Shown piece after piece: positions 26,054-34,879 of a stretch of DNA of 64,000 nucleotides. The position numbers and the translations under genes are program-made. The notes below the pieces were generated by a model. The model was not told where the DNA came from and did no database searches. It saw nothing but the letters and a program-made list of their open reading frames with translations. Every line of letters begins with the position of its first letter. Within the stretch, counting starts at the first letter, position 1. The DNA is taken from NCBI RefSeq assembly GCF_000379105.1, contig NZ_KB900609.1, forward strand, positions 5,554,918 to 5,618,917, given 5' to 3'. Source of the DNA: Methylobacterium sp. WSM2598. GTDB lineage: Bacteria > Pseudomonadota > Alphaproteobacteria > Rhizobiales > Beijerinckiaceae.

Positions 26054-28738
26054 TCAGGTATTTATGTGGTGCCGGGCCGGCGCCAGGGAGCGGCTGGCGA
26101 TGTCGCCCGCGTCGGGAGACAGGCCGGGGGCGGCCGCGATGGCGCGCAGCTGCGCCTCCGCGCGGGCGCGCCGGGTCGGCTCCATCATCCGCCACGTGTT
26201 GAAGGCCGTGAGCAAACGTGCCGCGACCTGGGGGTTGCGCGAGTCGACGTCGAGCACCGTCTCGGCGAGGAGTTCGTAGCCGGCACCGTCCGCCCGGTGG
26301 AACTGGGTCGGGTTGTTGAGGCTGAAGCTGCCGACCAGCGCCCGCACCCGGTTCGGGTTCGAGGCCGAGAAGCCCTCGTGGCGCATCAGCGCCCGCACCC
26401 GCGCCACGGTGCCGGCCTCGGGGATCATCGCCTGGAGGGCGAACCACTTGTCGAGGACGAGGGGCTCGCCCCGGTAGGTCTCCCCGAACGCCGCGAGGGC
26501 GCGCTCGCGCGCCTCGCCGGGCAGGAGCGTCAGCACCGCCAGGGCGGCGAGGCGGTCGGTCATGTTGTCGGCCTCGCGCAGCTGCGCCTCGGCGAGCGCC
26601 GTCCCGCGGGCGGGATCGGCCGCCGCGATCAGGTCCAGGGCGGCGTTGCGCAGGGACCGGCGCCCGGCGCTGGCGGCGTCGGGGCTGAACGGGCTGCCGG
26701 GCGGGGCCGCGAGCGCGTCGCGCAGGGCGACGAGCCGCGGCAGCAGGGCGCGGCCGAGATGGGCCCGCAGGGTCCAGCGGGCGCGGTGGATCGCGTCCGG
26801 GTCGACGTTGGTGCTGATCTCCTGCGCGGCCTCCTGGTCGCCCGGGATCGCCAGGACCAGGGCCGCGAAGGCCGGGTCCTGCAGGGCCTCCCCGTCCAGG
26901 AAGGTGCCGAGCGCCTCCGCGAGGGCGGCCGCCTCCGGGCCCGCATCGGCCTCGATCGGGGCACCGAGCCGCGCCCGCGCGGTGACCAGGTCGAGGGCGA
27001 GGTTCTGGGCCGCCTGCCAGCGGTTGAACGGGTCGCTGTCGTGGGCGAGCAGGGTCAGGCGCTGGGCCGTGTCGAGGGAATGGGCGACCTTCACGGGGGC
27101 CGAGAAGCCCCGGAACAGGGAGGGCACCGGCTCGGCCGCCACCTCCGTGAAGACGAGGCGGTCGCTCTCGCCCTCCAGCACGAAGACGCCGTCCCGCACC
27201 CGGTCCGAGCGGGCCTCGAGGGCGCCGCCGCCGCGGCCGACGAGGCCGAGGGCGACCGGGATCACCAGGGGCTGGGGCGGGCCGCCGCCGGCCGCCTCCG
27301 TGGCGACGGCCGGCAGGCTCTGGTGGAAGTCGAGGGTGTAGCTGCGCTGGGCCGGGTCGTAGCGCCCGGCCACCGACACGGTCGGGGTGCCGGCCTGCGC
27401 GTACCAGCGCGAGAAGGCGGCGAGGTCGCGCCCGCTCACCTGCGCGAAGGCGGCCAGGAAATCCTCCACGGTGGCGGCGGTGCCGTCGCAGCGCGCGAAG
27501 AACAGGTCCATGCCGGCCCGGAACGCCGCCGGGCCGAGCAGGGTGCCCAGCATCCTGACGATCTCGGCGCCCTTCTCGTAGACCGTCGCCGTGTAGAAGT
27601 TGTTGATCTCCCGGTAGGCCTGGGGCCGGACCGGATGGGCGAGCGGCCCCGCATCCTCCGGGAACTGGCGCGCGCGCAGGGTGCGCACCTCGGCGATGCG
27701 GTGGACCGGGCGCGAGCGCTCGTCGGAGGAGAATTCCTGGTCGCGGAAGACCGTCAGGCCCTCCTTGAGGCAGAGCTGGAACCAGTCGCGGCAGGTCACC
27801 CGGTTGCCCGACCAGTTGTGGAAATACTCGTGGGCGATGATCGCCTCGATGTTGGCGTAGTCCGTGTCGGTGGCGGTGTCGGGGCTGGCCAGCACGTACT
27901 TGTCGTTGAAGATGTTGAGGCCCTTGTTCTCCATCGCGCCCATGTTGAAGTCGGAGACCGCGACGACGTTGAAGACGTCGAGGTCGTAGGCGCGGCCGAA
28001 GCGCCGCTCGTCCCAGGCCATGGCGCGGGTGACGGCGTCGAGGGCGTAGGGCGCGCGCGCCTCCTTGCCCGGCTCGACGTAGACCGCGACCGCGACGTCG
28101 CGGCCCTCCATGGTGGTGAAGCGGGTGGCGATGCGGCCGAGCCGGCCGCCGACCAGGGCGAACAGGTAGGCGGGCTTCGGGTGGGGATCGTGCCAGACGG
28201 CGTAGTGGTGCCCCGGCCCGGCCTCGCCCGCCTCGACCGGGTTGCCGTTGCCGAGCAGCACCGGCGCCTCGTCCCGGTCGGCCTCGATCCGGGTGGTGTA
28301 GACCGCGAGCACGTCCGGCCGGTCGAGGAAGTAGGTGATGCGCCGGAACCCGTCCGCCTCGCACTGGGTGCAGTAGACGCCGTTCGAGCGGTAGAGCCCC
28401 ATCAGCTTGGTGTTGGCGCTCGGGTTCACCTGCGTCTCGAGGCTGAGCACGAAGGGGCGCTGCGGCGGCCGGTGCAGGGTGAGGCCCAGGGGGCCGAGTT
28501 CGATCGCCCCCGGCGCGGTCGGCTGGCCGTCGAGGGCGACCGCCAGCAGCGCGAGGTCGTCGCCGTCGAGGTGGAGCGGCGCACCGGCCTCGCCGCGCGG
28601 GTTGGGCCGCAGCGCCAGGGTGGCGGAGATCCGGGTCTCGGTCGGGTGCAGCCGCACGTTGAGATCGACCCGGTCGATCAGGTAGTCGCTCGGCCGGTAA
28701 TCGGCGAGGCGGACGATCGGCGGGGACTCGGTGCGCAT
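26054..28738 (-). CDS. pepN: Aminopeptidase N (PepN, M1 metallopeptidase)
   Basis: An 894-residue cytosolic aminopeptidase, close to the usual 870-890. The substrate-anchoring exopeptidase motif GAMENKGLN is near residue 262, the zinc site HEYFHNWSGN near 298, and the third ligand Glu is in LKEGLTVFRDQEF. The C-terminal half is the M1 helical domain. It releases N-terminal residues from peptides during protein turnover. The ATG at 28738 gives the expected N-terminus (a longer open frame upstream overlaps gloA and is rejected). It stands alone, 182 bases before the kinase gene on the same strand. Confidence 0.96.
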   Translation of the reverse strand: MRTESPPIVRLADYRPSDYLIDRVDLNVRLHPTETRISATLALRPNPRGEAGAPLHLDGDDLALLAVALDGQPTAPGAIELGPLGLTLHRPPQRPFVLSLETQVNPSANTKLMGLYRSNGVYCTQCEADGFRRITYFLDRPDVLAVYTTRIEADRDEAPVLLGNGNPVEAGEAGPGHHYAVWHDPHPKPAYLFALVGGRLGRIATRFTTMEGRDVAVAVYVEPGKEARAPYALDAVTRAMAWDERRFGRAYDLDVFNVVAVSDFNMGAMENKGLNIFNDKYVLASPDTATDTDYANIEAIIAHEYFHNWSGNRVTCRDWFQLCLKEGLTVFRDQEFSSDERSRPVHRIAEVRTLRARQFPEDAGPLAHPVRPQAYREINNFYTATVYEKGAEIVRMLGTLLGPAAFRAGMDLFFARCDGTAATVEDFLAAFAQVSGRDLAAFSRWYAQAGTPTVSVAGRYDPAQRSYTLDFHQSLPAVATEAAGGGPPQPLVIPVALGLVGRGGGALEARSDRVRDGVFVLEGESDRLVFTEVAAEPVPSLFRGFSAPVKVAHSLDTAQRLTLLAHDSDPFNRWQAAQNLALDLVTARARLGAPIEADAGPEAAALAEALGTFLDGEALQDPAFAALVLAIPGDQEAAQEISTNVDPDAIHRARWTLRAHLGRALLPRLVALRDALAAPPGSPFSPDAASAGRRSLRNAALDLIAAADPARGTALAEAQLREADNMTDRLAALAVLTLLPGEARERALAAFGETYRGEPLVLDKWFALQAMIPEAGTVARVRALMRHEGFSASNPNRVRALVGSFSLNNPTQFHRADGAGYELLAETVLDVDSRNPQVAARLLTAFNTWRMMEPTRRARAEAQLRAIAAAPGLSPDAGDIASRSLAPARHHINT

Positions 28739-28882
28739 GGGGCGGGCGGGCTCCTGACGGGCGGCGGGCGTCCCCTCTTGTAGCCCGCATCCGGGCCCGC
28801 GCAACGCGGCGGCGGGGCGCCCCGCGTTGACCCGACGGCGCCCGGACCCACATATGGCCGCGGTCCCCGAGGAGCCCCGACG

Positions 28883-29323
28883 ATGGAATACCTGCACACG
28901 ATGGTCCGGGTCGCCGACCTCGACCGCGCCCTCGACTTCTATTGCGGCAAGTTCGGCCTGGAGGAGGTGCGCCGGGTCGAGAACGAGAAGGGCCGCTTCA
29001 CCCTGGTCTTCCTGGCCGCCCCGGGCGACGTCGCCCGCGCCCGGGAGTCGCGGTCGCCGCTCCTCGAACTCACCTACAACTGGGACCCGGAGGACTACAC
29101 GGGCGGGCGCAATTTCGGCCACCTCGCCTATCAGGTGGACGACATCTACGAGACCTGCGCCAAGCTGCAGGCCGCCGGCGTGACCATCAACCGCCCGCCG
29201 CGCGACGGCCACATGGCCTTCGTGCGCTCGCCCGACGGCATCTCGATCGAGATCCTGCAGAAGGGCGGGGCGAAGCCGCCGCGGGAGCCCTGGGCGTCGA
29301 TGCCGAACACCGGCACTTGGTAG
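28883..29323 (+). CDS. gloA: Lactoylglutathione lyase (glyoxalase I)
   Basis: A 146-residue enzyme that converts the methylglyoxal-glutathione adduct to S-lactoylglutathione. Family features in order: MVRVADLDRALDFY at the N-terminus (metal His is the H of LHTMVRV), LELTYNWDPEDYTGG (metal Glu), NFGHLAYQVDD (metal His) and SPDGISIEILQ (metal Glu), all four ligands present. Length is typical for the Ni-dependent short form. Divergent from pepN across 144 bases; the chaA-like gene follows after 29 bases on the same strand and may be cotranscribed. Confidence 0.95.
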   Translation: MEYLHTMVRVADLDRALDFYCGKFGLEEVRRVENEKGRFTLVFLAAPGDVARARESRSPLLELTYNWDPEDYTGGRNFGHLAYQVDDIYETCAKLQAAGVTINRPPRDGHMAFVRSPDGISIEILQKGGAKPPREPWASMPNTGTW

Positions 29324-29352
29324 CGGCGGGCGCCGGGAGGAGGGCCGGGACG

Positions 29353-30432
29353 ATGCAGGTTCCCGCGGGCGGGATGCCGGTCTGGGCATGGGCCTCGCCG
29401 CTGGTGGCGTGGCTCCTGCTGGCCGCCGCCATCCTGACGGAGCCGCCCGCGCCGCTCCTCGCGGCCGCGGCGGCCGGGCTCGTCGCCACCGTGTTCGCGG
29501 CCGTCTTCCACGCCGAGGTGGTGGCCCACCGGGTGGGCGAGCCCTTCGGCACGCTGGTGCTCGCGCTCTCGGTCACGGTGATCGAGGTCGCGCTGATCGT
29601 CTCGGTGATGGTGGCGGGCGGGCCCGAGAAGGCGGCGCTCGCCCGCGACACGGTCTTCTCCGCCGTGATGATCATCTGCAACGGGCTCGTCGGGCTCTGC
29701 CTCCTCGCCGGCGGGGTGCGCCACCACGAGCAGGGCTTCGCCCTGCAGGGAGCGCTCGCGGCCCTGGCGGTGCTGGCGGCGCTGGTCACGCTCACCCTCG
29801 TCCTGCCGAACTTCGTGAGCACTCCCGGGCCGGCCTTCACCGTGCCCCAGCTCCTCTTCGCGGGGGCGGCCTCGCTCACCCTCTACGGGGCCTTCGTGTT
29901 CGTGCAGACGGTGCGCCACCGGGACTACTTCCTGCCCGAGGGGGGCACCGAGGAGGAGCATGCCGGCCCGCCGCCCGCCCGCGTCGCGCTGGCGAGCTTC
30001 GGGCTCCTCCTCGCCTGCCTGGTGGCGGTCGTCGGCCTCGCCAAGGCGCTCACCCCGACCCTGGAACGGGCGATCGACGCGGCCGACGTGCCGAAATCCG
30101 TCTCCGGCATCGTGATCGCCGCGCTCGTGCTGATGCCGGAGGGGCTGGCGGCCCTGCGCGCCGCCCGGGCGAACCGGCTCCAGACCAGCATGAACCTCGC
30201 CCTCGGCTCGGCCCTGGCGACGATCGGGCTGACGATCCCGGCCGTGGCCCTGGTCTCGGTCCTGATCGGGCGGCCCCTGGTGCTGGGCCTGCCCCCGAAG
30301 GATCAGGTGCTGCTCGCGCTCACGCTGCTCGTGGCGGTGATCACGCTCGGCACCGGGCGCACGACCGTGCTGCAGGGGATCGTGCACCTCGTGGTCTTCG
30401 CCTCCTTCCTGTTCTTCGCCCTGATCCCGTAG
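29353..30432 (+). CDS. Ca2+/H+ (or Na+/H+) antiporter of the CaCA/ChaA family
   Basis: A 359-residue inner-membrane protein with about eleven hydrophobic segments. The two alpha-repeat signatures are visible: GEPFGTLVLALSVTVIEVAL near residue 63 and VLMPEGLAALRAAR with MNLALGSALATIGLTIP near residues 260-295. Such proteins extrude Ca2+, and in E. coli ChaA also Na+ and K+, in exchange for protons. The ATG at 29353 follows GGAGGAGGG. It lies right behind gloA. Ion specificity cannot be read from the sequence. Confidence 0.88.
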   Translation: MQVPAGGMPVWAWASPLVAWLLLAAAILTEPPAPLLAAAAAGLVATVFAAVFHAEVVAHRVGEPFGTLVLALSVTVIEVALIVSVMVAGGPEKAALARDTVFSAVMIICNGLVGLCLLAGGVRHHEQGFALQGALAALAVLAALVTLTLVLPNFVSTPGPAFTVPQLLFAGAASLTLYGAFVFVQTVRHRDYFLPEGGTEEEHAGPPPARVALASFGLLLACLVAVVGLAKALTPTLERAIDAADVPKSVSGIVIAALVLMPEGLAALRAARANRLQTSMNLALGSALATIGLTIPAVALVSVLIGRPLVLGLPPKDQVLLALTLLVAVITLGTGRTTVLQGIVHLVVFASFLFFALIP

Positions 30433-30482
30433 GAGAGCGGGCGCCCCGGCGGATCCCGGCCGCGCCCGCCGCAAGTCTCAGC

Positions 30483-30659
30483 TCAGTCTCTGCTCTTGGC
30501 GGACGGCGTGATGCCGAGTTCGGCGAGCTTGGCGTGGATCTGCGTGACCGAGCGCTTGAGCTTCAGGCTCATCACCGCGGGCGCGACGCCCTCGCGCGCC
30601 ATCGCCCGCAATTGCTGCACGGTCTCCAGCGTCCAGCTGGCCTCGACGGTCTCGCTCAT
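30483..30659 (-). CDS. Small conserved hypothetical protein with HTH-like helices
   Basis: A 58-residue, helical, charged product. The pattern WTLETVQQLRAMAREGVAP, then SLKLKRSVTQIHAKLAELGI resembles a compact helix-turn-helix in which the second helix would read DNA, similar in spacing to the GcrA N-terminus. This is only a resemblance. The ATG at 30659 is preceded by GGAGGCAGTCC, a strong ribosome site. It is convergent with the antiporter gene and divergent from rnpB. Function unknown. Confidence 0.6.
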   Translation of the reverse strand: MSETVEASWTLETVQQLRAMAREGVAPAVMSLKLKRSVTQIHAKLAELGITPSAKSRD

Positions 30660-30750
30660 GGACTGCCTCCTGGTCTCGTCGGCCGCGTCGGGCGCGGCCT
30701 TGCCCGGGCAGGTAGGAGCGGCCTCCGGACCCGGCAACCCGCGCCGCGCC

Positions 30751-30779
30751 TTGACGCGGGGCGCCTCCCGTCGCACATC
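30751..30779 (+). promoter_or_regulatory. Likely sigma-70 promoter of rnpB
   Basis: TTGACG at 30751-30756, a 17-base spacer, then CACATC at 30774-30779. The start of the RNase P RNA at about 30785 lies six bases beyond, the expected distance. The -10 is weak but the -35 and spacing are good. Confidence 0.55.
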
Positions 30780-30784
30780 GCGCC

Positions 30785-31197
<413 letters not shown>

Positions 31198-31575
31198 ATT
31201 CCGCTCACCCGAAGGCGAGGGCGGGCTGCACGTTCCCCGGGTGCGAGGCGATTTCCGCAAGCCTTCATTAACGTTGCTGCCGTCTGATCGGGCTCCGTCG
31301 AGGCGGCCTCCCCCGCAGGGCCGCGTTGACGCTCCCGGAGGCCCATGATAGCCCAGCCCAACTCATTGACGGCGCAACCCAAACCGGCGCACGGGCGAGT
31401 CCCCGGCGGCCAGCGGGCCGGCGCGTTCTCGGGCGGGGCGCGGGCGGTCGTGCGGCGCCGGATCCGGCCGGGTGCGCGGCCCTCGCAGATTGCGGAGCAT
31501 CATGGACCGTCAGGCGAGCGAGTCCGCCGCCGCGAGGCGGCGCCGCGGCCGGCCGGAAGCCGGCGGAGCGGCCCG
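31198..31575. other. Upstream region of the wall cluster: candidate promoter and 25-codon ORF
   Basis: No mraZ gene is present between rnpB and rsmH. A promoter-like pair TTGACG (31326-31331), 17 bases, TAGCCC (31349-31354) could drive the cluster. An open frame of 25 codons starts with ATG at 31502 (MDRQASESAAARRRRGRPEA...) and its TGA overlaps the rsmH start as ATGA. It may be a leader that couples translation or a chance frame; it has no ribosome site. Confidence 0.4.
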
Positions 31576-32589
31576 ATGAGCGGGGCGCCCCACATCCCCG
31601 TGCTGCTCGCGGAGGTGCGCGGCGTGCTGCGCCTCGGCGAGGGGCCGGGCGTCGTCGTGGACGGCACCTTCGGGGCGGGCGGCTACAGCCGCGCGCTCCT
31701 CGCCGCCGACCCGGACCTGCGGGTCATCGCCATCGACCGCGACCCGACCGCCGTCGCGGCCGGGCAGGAGCTCGCGGCGGCGGCGGGCGGGCGCCTGCGC
31801 CTGGTCCAGGGCCGCTTCGGCGACCTCGACGCCATCGTGCGCCGGGAGGGCGTGGAGGCCGTGGACGGCGTCGTGCTCGACATCGGCGTGTCCTCCATGC
31901 AGCTCGACCGCGCCGAGCGCGGCTTCTCCTTCCGGGCCGACGGCCCCCTCGACATGCGCATGGAGGGGGCGGGGACCAGCGCCGCCGACCTCGTCAACGG
32001 GGCGCCGGAGGCGGAACTCGCCGACATCATCTACCATTTCGGCGAGGAGCGGCGGTCGCGGGCCGTGGCCCGCGCCATCCTGGAGGCGCGCCGCCGCGCG
32101 CCCATCGCCACGACCGGGGCGCTCGCCGAGATCGTCGCCGGCGTGGTGCGGGCGGAGCCCGGCAGCGGGATCCATCCGGCGACCCGCACCTTCCAGGCCC
32201 TGCGCATCGCGGTGAACGACGAGCTCGGCGAGCTCAACCGGGCGCTGCACGCGGCCGAGCGGATCCTCCGCCCCGGCGGGCGGCTCGCCGTCGTCACCTT
32301 CCACTCGCTGGAGGATCGCATCGTCAAGCAGTTCTTCTCGGCGCGCAGCGGCCGGGCGGTCTCGGCCTCCCGCCACCTGCCGATGGCCGAGCGGCCCGTC
32401 CCGCGCAGCTTCACCCTGGTGACCAAGGGCCCGGTCGGCCCGAGCGAGGCCGAGGCCGCCGCCAATCCGCGGGCGCGCTCGGCCAAGCTGCGCGCGGGCG
32501 AGCGCACCGACGCCCCGGCGCCCGAGCCCCTGGCGGCGCTCGCGGCCCTCGCCGCCCTGCCGCCCCGCGAGCGGGGAGGCCGCCGGTGA
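31576..32589 (+). CDS. rsmH: 16S rRNA m4C1402 methyltransferase RsmH (MraW)
   Basis: A 337-residue SAM-dependent methyltransferase acting on C1402 in the ribosomal P site. Seen: HIPVLLAEV at the N-terminus, the SAM-binding VDGTFGAGGYSRALL near residue 30 and DGVVLDIGVSSMQLD near 100, and the C-terminal IAVNDELGELNRAL and VTFHSLEDRIVKQFF motifs. The ATG at 31576 matches the family N-terminus; longer frames upstream are not conserved-looking. Its stop overlaps the GTG of ftsL. First gene of the rsmH-ftsL-ftsI-murE-murF-mraY cluster. Confidence 0.96.
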   Translation: MSGAPHIPVLLAEVRGVLRLGEGPGVVVDGTFGAGGYSRALLAADPDLRVIAIDRDPTAVAAGQELAAAAGGRLRLVQGRFGDLDAIVRREGVEAVDGVVLDIGVSSMQLDRAERGFSFRADGPLDMRMEGAGTSAADLVNGAPEAELADIIYHFGEERRSRAVARAILEARRRAPIATTGALAEIVAGVVRAEPGSGIHPATRTFQALRIAVNDELGELNRALHAAERILRPGGRLAVVTFHSLEDRIVKQFFSARSGRAVSASRHLPMAERPVPRSFTLVTKGPVGPSEAEAAANPRARSAKLRAGERTDAPAPEPLAALAALAALPPRERGGRR

Positions 32590-33080
32590 TCCGTCTCCTC
32601 CACCTCCTCGCCATCGCGGGGCTGATCACCTCGGCTATCTACGCCTACTCGATCAAGTACGAGACCCTCTATCAGGCCGAGCAGGTCGCCAAGCTGAAGA
32701 GCCGCCTGCGCCGCGAGCGCGAGGCCACGGCCGTGCTGCGGGCCGAGTGGCAGCTCCTCACCCGGCCCGACCGCCTCCAGGCCGCGGTCGATAAGTACCT
32801 CCGGCTCGAACCGATCGGCACCGAGCATCTCGGGCGCCTCGCCGACCTGCCGGCCCGGGCCGATCGCGGCGACGAGATCGCCCGCAAGCTCGAATCCCTC
32901 GGCCTGCTCGCGACCGCGACGCCCACCTCGAGGGAGCGCCCGGGCGCGGGCCGGGGCGGGGACGAGCCGCGGACCACCGGCTCGACCGCCGCCCATTCTC
33001 CCGGCACCAAGCCGCCCGGCGCCTCTCCCTCCGCCACGCCCCCCCGCACGTCCACCCGCACCCCGACGGCGACGAGGTAG
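32586..33080 (+). CDS. ftsL: Cell division protein FtsL
   Basis: A 164-residue bitopic membrane protein. The single TM segment is at residues about 3-22 (LLHLLAIAGLITSAIYAYSI), followed by a coiled-coil with the family pattern (QVAKLKSRLRREREATAVLRAEWQ) cut into a short leucine-zipper region. The tail from about residue 115 is low-complexity Pro/Thr/Ser/Arg and longer than in enterobacteria. FtsL joins FtsB and FtsQ in the divisome. The GTG start at 32586 overlaps the rsmH stop (GTGA). Identification rests on the TM and coiled-coil layout and its place between rsmH and ftsI. Confidence 0.9.
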   Translation: MIRLLHLLAIAGLITSAIYAYSIKYETLYQAEQVAKLKSRLRREREATAVLRAEWQLLTRPDRLQAAVDKYLRLEPIGTEHLGRLADLPARADRGDEIARKLESLGLLATATPTSRERPGAGRGGDEPRTTGSTAAHSPGTKPPGASPSATPPRTSTRTPTATR

Positions 33081-33088
33081 GTTCTCCC

Positions 33089-34879
33089 GTGTCCGACGCC
33101 TCTCCCGATCCCGCCCCGGAGGCCGCCCCGCTGCGGCCCTCCCGCCTCCTCGCCATCCTGCGCGCGATGTTCCGCTTCGCCGTCGAGCGCAGCGGCGCGC
33201 GCGTCAACCTCGTCGGCGTCGTCTTCGGCGGGGTCTTCGCGGTGATCATCGGGCGCCTCGTCCTCACGGCGGCGATCCCCGAGGAGCCGTCGAGCCAAGC
33301 CCAGCGCGTCGCCGCGGCCGCCGCGACCGCGATCCGGCCCGACATCGTCGACCGCAACGGCGAGATCCTGGCCACCGACATCCGCACGGTGTCGGCCTTC
33401 GCGGAGCCCGGCAACATCGTCGACAAGGACGAGGCGGTCGAACTGCTCACCGCCGTCCTGCCCGACCTGAACGCCGCGGAGCTGCGCGCCAAGCTCACCC
33501 CCAAGCGCAAGGGCGCGGGCTTCGTCTGGATCAAGCGCGAGCTGACGCCCAAGCAGCAGGCGGAGGTGCACCGCCTCGGCATCCCGGGGATCGGCTTCCT
33601 GCCCGACCACAAGCGCGTCTACCCGAACGGCGTCGCGGCCGCCCACGTCCTCGGCTTCGCCAACCTCGACAACGTCGGCATCGCCGGGATGGAGAAGTAC
33701 ATCGACAAGACGGGCCTGAAGGACCTCAACAACCTCGGCTTCATCGAGAAGTCGGCCGACCTCGCCCCGGTCCAGCTCTCGATCGACCTGCGCGCGCAGC
33801 ACGCCGTGCGCGACGAACTGGCCTGGGGCATGGAGCATTACCGGGCCAAGGCGGCGGCCGCGATGATCCTCGACGTGAATACCGGCGAGGTTCTGGCCCT
33901 GGCCTCCCTGCCCGATTTCGACCCGAACGAGCCCGCCGACGCGCTCAACCCCGACCGCATCAACCGGATGAACGTCGGCGTCTACGAGATGGGCTCGACC
34001 TTCAAGGCCATGACGCTCGCCATGGCGCTCGAATCCGGCAAGTTCACCGTGAACTCGACCTTCGACACCCGCGGCGGCGTGCTGTCCTGGGGGCGCCAGA
34101 AGATCCACGAGTACCACGGCACCAACCGCGTCATCACCATGCCGGAGGTGTTCACCCACTCCTCCAACATCGGTTCGGCCAAGATGGCGCTCGGCGTCGG
34201 CGTGCCCGGCCACAAGGCCTTCCTGAAGAAGATGGGCCTGCTCGACCGCATGCGCACGGAATTGCCGGAGAGCGCCGAGCCGATCGTCCCGCCGCGCTGG
34301 ACCGAGATCAACACGATCACCATCGCGTTCGGCCACGGCCTGGCGGTGGCGCCGCTCCAGGCCGCCGCCGCGGTCGCGGCGATCACCAACGGCGGCTTCC
34401 TGATCACCCCGACCTTCCTGCGCCGCGACGAGGCCGCCGCCCGCGAGAAGGCCGTCCAGGTCTTGACGCCGCAGACCAGCGAGGCCATGCGCTTCATCAT
34501 GCGCCTCAACGCCACCGAGGGCTCGGCCAAGAAGGCGGACAACCCCTACTACTTTGTCGGCGGCAAGACCGGCACCGCCGAGAAGGTGATCCGCGGCCAT
34601 TACGTGAAGAACCGGCTGTTCACCACCTTCATGGCGGCCGCCCCGATGGACAAGCCCAAGTACCTGTTCGTCACGGTCATGGACGAGCCGCAGGCGGTGG
34701 CGGCGGAATCGGGCGGCTACGCCACGGCGGCGTGGAATTCCGGCGTGGTGACGGGCCGGATCCTGTCCCGGGTGGCGCCGATCCTGGGGCTTCCGCCGAA
34801 ATTCGAGGGTCCGACCAATCCCTTCCCACTGATGGTGAAGCTCGGCGCCTACCACGCCAACCAGGTCGGCGCGCGATGA
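33089..34879 (+). CDS. ftsI: Septal peptidoglycan transpeptidase FtsI (PBP3)
   Basis: A 596-residue class B penicillin-binding protein. A cytoplasmic N-terminus of about 38 residues precedes one TM segment (VNLVGVVFGGVFAVIIGRLVL). The non-catalytic dimerisation region follows (IVDRNGEILATDI). The transpeptidase motifs are STFK near residue 308 (catalytic Ser), SSN in FTHSSNIG near 358, and KTG in VGGKTGTAEK near 492. It crosslinks septal peptidoglycan with FtsW. The GTG at 33089 lies 8 bases after the ftsL stop. The murE ATG overlaps its TGA (ATGA). Confidence 0.97.
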   Translation: MSDASPDPAPEAAPLRPSRLLAILRAMFRFAVERSGARVNLVGVVFGGVFAVIIGRLVLTAAIPEEPSSQAQRVAAAAATAIRPDIVDRNGEILATDIRTVSAFAEPGNIVDKDEAVELLTAVLPDLNAAELRAKLTPKRKGAGFVWIKRELTPKQQAEVHRLGIPGIGFLPDHKRVYPNGVAAAHVLGFANLDNVGIAGMEKYIDKTGLKDLNNLGFIEKSADLAPVQLSIDLRAQHAVRDELAWGMEHYRAKAAAAMILDVNTGEVLALASLPDFDPNEPADALNPDRINRMNVGVYEMGSTFKAMTLAMALESGKFTVNSTFDTRGGVLSWGRQKIHEYHGTNRVITMPEVFTHSSNIGSAKMALGVGVPGHKAFLKKMGLLDRMRTELPESAEPIVPPRWTEINTITIAFGHGLAVAPLQAAAAVAAITNGGFLITPTFLRRDEAAAREKAVQVLTPQTSEAMRFIMRLNATEGSAKKADNPYYFVGGKTGTAEKVIRGHYVKNRLFTTFMAAAPMDKPKYLFVTVMDEPQAVAAESGGYATAAWNSGVVTGRILSRVAPILGLPPKFEGPTNPFPLMVKLGAYHANQVGAR

